Source of the DNA: an uncultured Oscillospiraceae bacterium
GTDB lineage: Bacteria; Bacillota; Clostridia; Oscillospirales; Acutalibacteraceae
Assembly (NCBI GenBank): GCA_910588415.1
Contig: CAJUPK010000112.1
Span: 3,064-8,239 of the forward strand
Direction: 5' to 3'
DNA: 5,176 bases
This document shows, one piece after another, positions 1 to 4,704 of this stretch (the first letter of the stretch is position 1; each line of letters opens with the position of its first letter). The position numbers were made by a program, and so were the translations under genes. The notes below the pieces were generated by a model. The model had not been told where the DNA came from. It did not search any database and saw only the letters and a program-made list of their open reading frames with translations.

Positions 1-468
1 CGGGTGGCCCGGGAGTTTGGGGTGGACATCACCTTGGACCACTGCACAGACGGGCATCTCATTGCCGAAGAGCTGGCCAAAGAGGGCAAGCCCTGCCTGG
101 TGGGCCCCACCCTGGGCAATAAATCCAAGTTCGAGCTGAAGTATAAGAGCTGGGATACTCCCCGTGCTCTGGCAGAGGCCGGGGCCAAAATCGCTATTAT
201 CACCGACGCGCCTGTCATCCCCCTGCGGTACCTGCCCCTGTGCGCGGGCCTTGCCATGCAGGCGGGCCTCTCCGAGGAGGAGGCCTGGAAGGCAGTCACC
301 ATCCATCCTGCGGAGATTGCGGGCATCGCCAGCCGAGTGGGCAGCCTGGAGCCCGGCAAGGACGCGGACCTGGCCATCTTCCGGGGCGACCCTCTCAAAG
401 ACGTGCAGTGCCAGACCCTCTATACCCTGATTGACGGCAAGCTGGTGTACCAGGCAGAGAGCAAATAA
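1..468 (+). CDS. Imidazolonepropionase-like amidohydrolase, C-terminal part (5' end outside window)
   Basis: The reading frame is open from base 1 and ends at TAA 466-468, so the visible 155 codons are the C-terminal part of a larger protein; relatives are about 380-400 residues. The GTG at base 4 is probably an internal valine. The fragment shows features of the metal-dependent amidohydrolase superfamily: an LDHCTDGHLIAEEL segment with a likely metal-binding His, a GPTLGNKSKFEL segment, ITDAPVIPLRYLPL with the likely catalytic/metal Asp, and the C-terminal SLEPGKDADLAIFRGDPL motif that returns to the small beta-sandwich domain. It is probably a cytoplasmic hydrolase of a cyclic amide or related C-N bond, but the substrate cannot be read from the sequence. 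From memory, relatives usually have TDHP where this protein has TDAP. No terminator follows the stop directly; the first candidate is near 849. Confidence 0.9.
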   Translation, partial: RVAREFGVDITLDHCTDGHLIAEELAKEGKPCLVGPTLGNKSKFELKYKSWDTPRALAEAGAKIAIITDAPVIPLRYLPLCAGLAMQAGLSEEEAWKAVTIHPAEIAGIASRVGSLEPGKDADLAIFRGDPLKDVQCQTLYTLIDGKLVYQAESK

Positions 469-540
469 CCATACGCTACGGGATTTGAGAGCAAAAGAAA
501 AAGTTTCGCCTTCTCACCTTCGGTTCGGTCAGCTCGGGAC

Positions 541-557
541 GGTCGCCACTGGCGACC
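541..557. repeat. Perfect 7-bp inverted repeat, ACT loop
   Basis: GGTCGCC (541-547) pairs perfectly with GGCGACC (551-557) around a three-base ACT loop. No T-run follows, so it is not an intrinsic terminator. It is the first of three similar triloop hairpins in this spacer. Confidence 0.85.
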
Positions 558-583
558 CTCGCCCTTTTCAAAGGCTGCAAGGT

Positions 584-600
584 GTGGAGCAGAGCTCCAC
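584..600. repeat. Perfect 7-bp inverted repeat, AGA loop
   Basis: GTGGAGC (584-590) pairs perfectly with GCTCCAC (594-600) around AGA. The flanking T583/G601 could add a wobble pair. No T-run follows. It has the same architecture as the hairpin at 541-557. Confidence 0.85.
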
Positions 601-615
601 GGTCTTGCCCCTAAC

Positions 616-697
616 AGGCGGTGCAAAAAGAAAGTGGGGAAGCAAAAGATTTCACACCACACACAGTGCCCCTTAGACCACAAAGCAAGCGCCGCCT
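616..697. repeat. Longer-range 9-bp inverted repeat closing a 64-base loop
   Basis: AGGCGGTGC (616-624) can pair with GCGCCGCCT (689-697) using eight Watson-Crick pairs and one G-U wobble. The enclosed 64 bases are purine-rich on the left and then AC-rich. If the region is transcribed this would be a substantial outer stem, immediately followed by the 712-730 hairpin. The pairing is seen in the sequence; its biological meaning is inferred. Confidence 0.5.
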
Positions 698-711
698 AGC
701 AGAGCAGCGCC

Positions 712-730
712 TTGGGCACAAAGTGCCCAA
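712..730. repeat. Perfect 8-bp inverted repeat, AAA loop
   Basis: TTGGGCAC (712-719) pairs perfectly with GTGCCCAA (723-730) around AAA. It is the third triloop hairpin in the spacer. Its first TTG is also the leftmost possible start codon of the frame that continues into the lysozyme, but it has no ribosome binding site and is not used as the start here. Confidence 0.85.
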
Positions 731-848
731 CAGCGGCCATACCCATCCACCTTCCCAAGCGACGCGCCGGAACCCAACTACCCCAGGGCCACCCAAGTAG
801 GAGTTTTCCGGTACTTTCCGCATTTTCCACCGCGTCAACCACAATAAC

Positions 849-894
849 AGAGGCAGAGCGCTGGGCCATCCCCCGTGCTCTGCCTCTTATTTGT
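849..894 (+). terminator. Terminator-like hairpin, possibly bidirectional
   Basis: AGAGGCAGAGC (849-859) pairs perfectly over 11 bp with GCTCTGCCTCT (877-887), enclosing a 17-base loop. The 3' side continues TATTTGT, an imperfect T-run. The 5' side is AATAAC, giving a weak T-rich tail on the opposite strand. This is the best candidate for the end of amidohydrolase transcription, although it lies about 380 bases past that stop codon. The weak T-run lowers confidence. Confidence 0.6.
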
Positions 895-922
895 CACCCT
901 TTCCCCTGCCTGTGCATAGGCT
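891..922 (+). promoter_or_regulatory. Weak candidate promoter for the lysozyme gene
   Basis: TTGTCA (891-896) matches the -35 consensus at five of six positions and lies just after the terminator-like hairpin. Only poor -10 candidates follow at workable spacing: CATAGG at 915-920 with an 18-base spacer. A promoter is expected in the 90 bases between hairpin and start codon, but this one is unproven. Confidence 0.22.
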
Positions 923-957
923 GTACCGGGGCTTTCCTCTGGAAAGAATCTCCCCAC

Positions 958-965
958 AGAAAGGA
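958..965 (+). promoter_or_regulatory. Ribosome binding site that supports a TTG start for the lysozyme
   Basis: AGAAAGGA lies 10 bases before TTG 976. The in-frame GTG 967 is only one base from this site, too close to be used, and there is no in-frame ATG upstream. The site therefore favours TTG 976. Confidence 0.65.
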
Positions 966-975
966 CGTGGCGGCT

Positions 976-1896
976 TTGGCCGAATATTTGGCTTCAGGAA
1001 TCGACATCTCCCAGTTTAATGGGGACGTGAATATTGCCGCCCTGCGGGGCAAGGTGGATTTTATCATAATCCGCTGCGGCTATGGAAACAATTACGCTGA
1101 CCAGGACGACACCCAGTACTGGAACAATGTACGCAAATGCCAGGCGGCAGGCATCCCCTTTGGGGTATATCTGTATTCCTATGCCCGCAACCAAACCATG
1201 GCTCTCAGCGAAGCCCAGCACACCCTGCGGCTGCTGCAGGGCCTGCAGCCTCTCTACGGGGTGTGGTACGATGTGGAAGACGCCACTCTCCCTGACGGCG
1301 ATATCCTAATCAACAACTGCCTCACCTATTGCTCAGCCCTGAAAAGCGCCGGGTACTACTGCGGCATCTACTCATTTCTCAACTGGATGCAGACCCGGCT
1401 GAACAGCCCCCGGCTCAGCCATATTGACCGCTGGGTGGCCCAGTGGAACAGCCAGCTGGACTATGAAGGGGCTGGCATGTGGCAGTACAGCGACCGGGGT
1501 GTTATCAACGGGAAAATATTTGATCTGAACCGGGCCTTTCGGGATTACCCGGCCATAATAGAAGGGAAGGACTGGACCGATATGACCAAAGATGAAGTAC
1601 GCAGCCTGGCCCGCCAAGAGGCCCAGGCGGTCTATGACCAAAACGAGCGCCGCTATCCCACTATAGCGGATGTTCCCTCATGGGCCAGGGATTCTGTGGA
1701 AGAAGTCTACCGCCGCCTGGAACTGACCGGCACTGGCAGCGAAGGCCAGCAGAACATTGACGCCAGCCACACCTATATCCGCGTTATGTATGTGCTGGCA
1801 AAGCTCCTCCACAAAATCGACGAGGGCGACCTCCAGAAAGAACTGCAGGCTCTTAACCAGCTGGACCCGCCCCAGCCCGGCACGCCAGCCCCCTGA
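976..1896 (+). CDS. GH25 lysozyme-like muramidase with C-terminal accessory module
   Basis: The product (306 residues from TTG 976) is a glycoside hydrolase family 25 protein, a family that cleaves the MurNAc-GlcNAc beta-1,4 bond of peptidoglycan. Family marks in order: GIDISQFNG with Asp10 near the start, FIIIRCGYG, GVYLYSYA, the catalytic-type D99-V-E101 in WYDVED, WVAQWN, MWQYS (Trp169) and DLN at 183-185. The catalytic domain covers about residues 8-195. A second segment (about 203-290) begins MTKDEV and contains VPSWARDSVEEVYRRL and an LTGTG turn; it resembles small modules appended to phage-type endolysins, though I cannot name it securely. The tail is proline-rich. With this start there is no signal peptide, as in phage endolysins. 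A longer frame reaches back to 712, but it runs through two hairpins and has no ribosome binding site. No phage genes adjoin it. Confidence 0.92.
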   Translation: MAEYLASGIDISQFNGDVNIAALRGKVDFIIIRCGYGNNYADQDDTQYWNNVRKCQAAGIPFGVYLYSYARNQTMALSEAQHTLRLLQGLQPLYGVWYDVEDATLPDGDILINNCLTYCSALKSAGYYCGIYSFLNWMQTRLNSPRLSHIDRWVAQWNSQLDYEGAGMWQYSDRGVINGKIFDLNRAFRDYPAIIEGKDWTDMTKDEVRSLARQEAQAVYDQNERRYPTIADVPSWARDSVEEVYRRLELTGTGSEGQQNIDASHTYIRVMYVLAKLLHKIDEGDLQKELQALNQLDPPQPGTPAP

Positions 1897-1946
1897 TGCC
1901 GCAGATTTGCCCTGCCCAAAAAAAGCTACCATTTTAGGGAAATCCG

Positions 1947-1955
1947 TGTTATAAT
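1947..1955 (+). promoter_or_regulatory. Extended -10 promoter
   Basis: TGTTATAAT combines a perfect TATAAT (1950-1955) with the TGn extension at 1947-1949, a pattern that can work without a good -35 box. The -35 position (about 1927-1932, TACCAT) is indeed poor. Transcription would start near 1961, about 50 bases after the lysozyme stop, and run through the structured spacer toward asnB about 300 bases away. Confidence 0.6.
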
Positions 1956-1960
1956 GTGTA

Positions 1961-2106
1961 CATGGCGCACGCCCAGGCGGTTAAAAAAATCCCCTATGGC
2001 GGTATACCGGGCGCTGTAAAATGTACAGCTGAGAGCCGCAAACAAGTTGGCCGGGCCAGCCTATAGCCATTTTCTTTGAAGATGGCTATAAAGCCTTACG
2101 CACATG
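1961..2106 (+). ncRNA. Candidate structured RNA or long asnB 5' leader, identity unknown
   Basis: Starting just after the extended -10 promoter, this stretch has several nested pairings. GCGG 1977-1980 pairs with CCGC 2036-2039, enclosing the palindrome CGGTATACCG (2000-2009) and the hairpin GCTGTA/TACAGC (2013-2018 with 2024-2029). A long hairpin follows: 13 bases (2062-2074) pair with 2078-2090 around a TTT loop, with one G-U wobble. CATGGCG (1961-1967) can pair with CGC-a-CATG (2099-2106) with one bulged A, closing the whole as a multi-branch fold. I checked by eye for T-box (no TGGNACC bulge), RNase P, SRP and tmRNA signatures and saw none. It could instead be a dispersed non-coding repeat, read on either strand. 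The pairings are observed; the RNA call is inference. Confidence 0.35.
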
Positions 2107-2124
2107 CAGGAGCTGCGGCAAGGC

Positions 2125-2175
2125 CTTGGAGGCTCCTCGCCTCCAAGCCTCTCGCCAGCGCTTTGAGCGCGCTGG
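2125..2175. repeat. Pair of perfect GC-rich hairpins upstream of asnB
   Basis: CTTGGAGGC (2125-2133) pairs with GCCTCCAAG (2139-2147) around TCCTC, a perfect 9-bp stem. CCAGCGC (2155-2161) pairs with GCGCTGG (2169-2175) around seven bases, a perfect 7-bp stem; an alternative GCGCT/AGCGC fold with a TTG loop overlaps it. Neither is followed by a T-run, so they are not typical terminators. Read on the minus strand, the stretch forms part of a short open frame with a low-complexity Ala/Leu/Arg-rich translation and no credible start, which I regard as non-coding. Confidence 0.7.
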
Positions 2176-2195
2176 ACCGCTCCATGTTCGCTCTC

Positions 2196-2256
2196 AAAAA
2201 GTAAATATAGAAAAAGTATAAAATTATCCTATAGAAGACCGTATCAAAGAAAGGGG
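2196..2256 (+). promoter_or_regulatory. asnB: AT-rich asnB upstream patch and ribosome binding site
   Basis: An abrupt AT-rich patch (about 2196-2230) separates the GC-rich hairpins from the gene and contains TATAAA at 2217-2222, a possible -10 box without a recognisable -35 partner. AAAGGGG at 2250-2256 is a strong ribosome binding site, eight bases before ATG 2265. It favours that ATG over the in-frame TTG at 2259, which is only two bases from the site. Confidence 0.5.
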
Positions 2257-2264
2257 ACTTGCAA

Positions 2265-4088
2265 ATGTGTGGTTTTGTTGGGTTTACGGGAGACGGGGAC
2301 CAGGGCGTGCTGCGCTCCATGACCGACGCCATTGCCCACCGGGGGCCGGACGACGCCCAGTATCACCAGGACGGCCAAATCTCCCTGGGCTTCCGGCGGC
2401 TGTCCATTATTGACCTGGAGGGCGGCCGCCAGCCCATGCTCAACGAGGACGGCACCAAAGTCCTGGTGTTCAACGGCGAAATCTACAACTACCGCCAGCT
2501 GAAGCAGGACCTGGTGCAGGCTGGCCATGACTTTAAAACCGCCGCTGACAGCGAGGTACTCCTCCATGGATACGAGGAGTATGGCCCGGCCCTTCTCAAC
2601 AAGCTGCGGGGCATGTTCGCCTTTGTCATCTGGGACAAGGTCTCCGGCCAGCTGTTCGGGGCCCGGGACTTCTTTGGCATCAAGCCCCTGTATTACGCCC
2701 AAATGGGCGGCCAGCTGCTTTTTGGGTCTGAGATCAAAAGCTTTCTTCCCCACCCCAGCTTCCAAAAAGAGCTGAACCCCCGTGCCCTGGAAAGCTACCT
2801 GAGCTTTCAATATTCCCCTGGCCCGGAGACCTTCTTTAAAAACGTGTACAAGCTGCCCCCTGCCCACTATTTCAAGTACCAGGCCGGCCGCATGGAAATC
2901 AGCCGCTATTGGCTGCCCCAGTTCCAGGCGGAGGAGGACAAAACCCTGGACCAGTGGGTGGAGGCCATTGAGAAGACCTTTGACGACAGTGTGCAGGCCC
3001 ATAAGATCAGCGATGTGGAGGTGGGCTCCTTCCTGTCCTCCGGGGTAGATTCCAGCTATGTGGCCTGCTCGGCCCATGTGGACAAGACCTTCACCGTGGG
3101 CTTTGACAACGGCGAGCGCTATAACGAGACCAGCTATGCCAAAGAACTCTCTGAGCTGATTCCCGTGAAAAATATCAGCAAGGTGATCTCCCCCGAGGAG
3201 TTCTGGGGCCATTTCCCCCAGATCCAGTACCATATGGACGAACCCCTGGCAGACCCCGCTGCTGTGGCCCTGTACTTTGTGTGCAGCACCGCTGCCCAGC
3301 ACCTGAAGGTGGTCCTCTCCGGCGAGGGGGCTGACGAGATTTTCGGCGGCTACAATATTTACAAGGAACCCCTGGAAATGGCCTGGTACGACAAGATCCC
3401 CCTGCCCATCCGGCGGCTCATCGGCAAGATTGCCGGGGCGCTGCCCGCCCACCGGGGGCTCAACTTCCTGGTCCGCCGGGGCAAGCCCCTGGAGGAGCGG
3501 TTCATTGGCAATGCCTATATGCTCCAGGAGAAGGAGCGCCGGGCCCTTTTGAAACAGCCCGCTGGCGCCCCCGCTCCCCATAACCTGGTAAAGCCTTACT
3601 ATGACATGGTGCGGGACAAGGACCCTGTTACCAAAATGCAGTTTGTGGACCTGAACATGTGGATGGTGGGCGATATCCTTCTGAAGGCCGACAAGATGAG
3701 TATGGCCAACTCTCTGGAGCTGCGGGTGCCCTTCCTGGACAAGGAGGTCATGGCCCTGGCCGGGCGCATCCCCCTGCGCTACCGGGTCAACAGCGAGAAC
3801 ACCAAGTATGCCATGCGCCAGGCGGCCCTGCGGCGTATGCCGGAAAAGTGGGCGGGCAAAAAGAAGCTGGGCTTCCCGGTTCCCACCCGGGTGTGGCTGA
3901 AAGAGGACAAATATTATGAGAAGGTAAAGCAGGCCTTTACCAGCCCCCAGGCGGAAGCCTTCTTCCATACCGATAAGCTGGTCAAACTGCTGGACGACCA
4001 CAAGTCCGGCAAGGCGGACAACAGCCGGAAAGTCTGGACTGTGTACACCTTCCTGGTATGGTACAAGGAGTTCTTTGTAGAACGGTAG
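2265..4088 (+). CDS. asnB: Asparagine synthetase, glutamine-hydrolysing (AsnB)
   Basis: This complete 607-residue cytoplasmic enzyme makes Asn from Asp, ATP and Gln. The start is ATG 2265, which places Cys2 directly after Met; Met removal exposes the N-terminal Cys nucleophile of the class II glutaminase domain. That domain shows HRGPDD (25-30), RLSIID with Arg45, NGEIYNY (70-76), Asp95-Ser-Glu and RDFFGIKPLYY. The synthetase domain has the ATP pyrophosphatase loop SSGVDSS (258-264), FTVGFDNGERYNE, DEPLADP, SGEGADEIFGG (from 352) and KADKMSMANSLELRVPFLD (474-492), ending with KKKLGFPVP. Length fits the bacterial AsnB/AsnO group of about 600-630 residues. SSG instead of the commoner SGG in the ATP loop is, as I recall, found in other Firmicutes AsnB proteins. 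The gene stands alone with a long leader and its own terminator. A remodelling-type amidotransferase is a less likely alternative. Confidence 0.96.
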   Translation: MCGFVGFTGDGDQGVLRSMTDAIAHRGPDDAQYHQDGQISLGFRRLSIIDLEGGRQPMLNEDGTKVLVFNGEIYNYRQLKQDLVQAGHDFKTAADSEVLLHGYEEYGPALLNKLRGMFAFVIWDKVSGQLFGARDFFGIKPLYYAQMGGQLLFGSEIKSFLPHPSFQKELNPRALESYLSFQYSPGPETFFKNVYKLPPAHYFKYQAGRMEISRYWLPQFQAEEDKTLDQWVEAIEKTFDDSVQAHKISDVEVGSFLSSGVDSSYVACSAHVDKTFTVGFDNGERYNETSYAKELSELIPVKNISKVISPEEFWGHFPQIQYHMDEPLADPAAVALYFVCSTAAQHLKVVLSGEGADEIFGGYNIYKEPLEMAWYDKIPLPIRRLIGKIAGALPAHRGLNFLVRRGKPLEERFIGNAYMLQEKERRALLKQPAGAPAPHNLVKPYYDMVRDKDPVTKMQFVDLNMWMVGDILLKADKMSMANSLELRVPFLDKEVMALAGRIPLRYRVNSENTKYAMRQAALRRMPEKWAGKKKLGFPVPTRVWLKEDKYYEKVKQAFTSPQAEAFFHTDKLVKLLDDHKSGKADNSRKVWTVYTFLVWYKEFFVER

Positions 4089-4210
4089 CTCCAGGCCTCC
4101 TGTCCCCACGGCCGGCCCTGCCGGAGCGCAGGCCCAACTTAAATCCGTCCCACAAGAGACCCTCTCCTCGCCTGCAAGAATAATACCAAGCTATGTAAAA
4201 ATTCTCCACC
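4089..4210. other. asnB 3' untranslated stretch with a small triloop hairpin
   Basis: These 122 bases between the asnB stop and its terminator hold no gene. CCGGC (4112-4116) pairs with GCCGG (4120-4124) around CCT, a perfect 5-bp stem with the same three-base loop size seen in the other spacers. The remainder drifts from GC-rich to AT-rich toward the terminator. Confidence 0.5.
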
Positions 4211-4245
4211 TAAAGCCCCCTCCCAGAGAGGAGGCTTTACTTTTT
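4211..4245 (+). terminator. Intrinsic terminator of asnB
   Basis: TAAAGCC (4211-4217) pairs with GGCTTTA (4233-4239). After a C/A mismatch, CCTC (4219-4222) pairs with GAGG (4228-4231) around a CCAGA loop. The hairpin is followed by C and then TTTTT (4241-4245). This is the clearest rho-independent terminator in the window and is placed to end asnB transcription. Confidence 0.85.
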
Positions 4246-4264
4246 CACTCTACTTTGCTATAAT
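4236..4264 (+). promoter_or_regulatory. Promoter overlapping the asnB terminator
   Basis: TTTACT (4236-4241, four of six consensus -35 bases) and a perfect TATAAT (4259-4264) are separated by exactly 17 bases. The -35 box lies within the 3' arm and T-run of the asnB terminator. Transcription would start near 4271 and could give a long proB leader, or a very short RNA ending at the hairpin just downstream. Confidence 0.55.
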
Positions 4265-4275
4265 GTTCTTATAGT

Positions 4276-4308
4276 AGGAGCAGGGTCCAATCTCTGCCCT
4301 TCCTTTTT
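4276..4308 (+). terminator. Small hairpin plus T-run just after a promoter
   Basis: GCAGGG (4280-4285) pairs with CTCTGC (4292-4297), with one G-U wobble, around TCCAAT. Beyond an A/C mismatch, AGG (4276-4278) can pair with CTT (4299-4301). TTTTT follows at 4304-4308. It has terminator form but is weak. It sits only about 10 bases after the expected start of the 4259-4264 promoter, suggesting early termination or an attenuator. Confidence 0.4.
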
Positions 4309-4648
4309 CCAACTGTAAAGCTATACGCATTTACTCAAAATTCTTGCAGAAATCCTGGAAAATCCCCCGTGCATTTTCTTCCCCAGGGCACATACAATAG
4401 CAACCGTATCAGCTGTATGTATTTTCGTATCTGTACGGCAAGGTATATTCTCTTTCCGTTTATATCTAATACCTTTTATGTGTTAAAACACTTTTTATAC
4501 GCTTACATATGGTTTATACCTAGCTGCCGTATAGAGCGCTTACAGGGCCAGCATTTACCCATTATTTCCCGTCCATTCGCCCGAAAAACCCAGAGAAACA
4601 CGCCAAATTGGTGAATAAACTGTAAAGAAAGCAAGTCCCAAATTTTAC
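4309..4648. other. AT-rich leader region upstream of proB, no gene seen
   Basis: No credible gene is present. A short + strand frame (4369-4614) starts without a ribosome binding site and has an unlikely composition. Visible structure is modest. CCGTA-t-CAG (4404-4412) can pair with CTG-TACGG (4431-4438) with one bulge. An imperfect palindrome CGCCAAATTGGTG (4601-4613) lies about 36 bases before the proB -10 box and could be an operator. I looked for a T-box leader, known for some proline genes, and saw no TGGNACC antiterminator motif. Confidence 0.5.
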
Positions 4649-4654
4649 TATAAT
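4649..4654 (+). promoter_or_regulatory. -10 box of a likely proB promoter
   Basis: A perfect TATAAT lies about 50 bases before the proB start, at a normal distance for a short leader. The -35 position (about 4626-4631, AGAAAG) is poor and there is no TGn extension, so an activator or a different start may be involved. Confidence 0.5.
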
Positions 4655-4693
4655 TTGAACAAACTATGTCCGCGGCTATTCTGCAGACAATAC

Positions 4694-4699
4694 AGGAGG
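4694..4699 (+). promoter_or_regulatory. proB: proB ribosome binding site
   Basis: A consensus AGGAGG lies five bases before ATG 4705 and fixes the start. The initiation region is among the strongest in the window. Confidence 0.85.
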
Positions 4700-4704
4700 A
4701 GACC

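Larger units (their letters stand above)
469..848. other. Structured spacer, possible dispersed intergenic repeat or RNA element
   Basis: These 380 bases hold no convincing gene. Open frames across them on both strands lack plausible starts with ribosome binding sites and have low-complexity, Arg/Pro/Ser-rich translations. The stretch contains three perfect stem-loops, each with a three-base loop, plus one longer-range pairing, all listed separately. The purine-rich segments AAAAGAAAAAG and AAAAAGAAAG punctuate it. It lies between the amidohydrolase stop and the first terminator-like hairpin, as if it had been inserted there or were transcribed as a long 3' untranslated region. The style recalls short non-coding repeats scattered in gut clostridial genomes, but that is a recollection. 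No target-site duplication or terminal inverted repeat was found by eye. Confidence 0.45.

Noticed and set aside
420..844. Overlapping minus-strand open frames (420-683, 611-844) and the + frame 431-676 in the first spacer
   Set aside because: They overlap each other and the hairpins, lack ribosome binding sites, and have low-complexity, Arg/Ser/Pro/Trp-rich translations typical of non-coding GC-rich DNA.
712..975. Extension of the lysozyme frame back to TTG 712, adding 88 residues
   Set aside because: The extension runs through the 712-730 and 849-887 inverted repeats, lacks a ribosome binding site, and its translation does not look like a signal peptide or domain. TTG 976 has a ribosome binding site and starts the protein next to the GH25 fold.
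1991..2012. GGCGGTATACCGGG as a T-box antiterminator-like motif upstream of asnB
   Set aside because: It resembles the T-box core only loosely: the TGGNACC bulge is absent, the sequence is explained by a simple palindrome, and no specifier loop or downstream terminator was identified.
484..2198. Shared 9-mer TTTGAGAGC at 484-492 and, inverted, at 2190-2198, as possible ends of one element
   Set aside because: One shared 9-mer between two spacers of this size, counting both strands, is expected by chance at close to one, and the flanks match only over two or three more bases.
2096..2332. Minus-strand frame across the asnB start and upstream hairpins
   Set aside because: Its translation runs antisense to the AsnB N-terminus, then through an AT-rich patch giving Phe/Tyr/Ile runs, then through the hairpins. 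It is a composition artefact.
2244..4109. A 621-codon open frame on the minus strand opposite asnB
   Set aside because: It is the antisense shadow of a GC-rich gene whose + strand frame shows all AsnB motifs. Its translation is rich in Gly, Leu, His and Gln with no recognisable domain.
4480..4496. GTGT-TAAA-ACAC followed by TTTTT as a terminator
   Set aside because: A 4-bp AT-containing stem is too weak for intrinsic termination and is expected by chance in AT-rich DNA.
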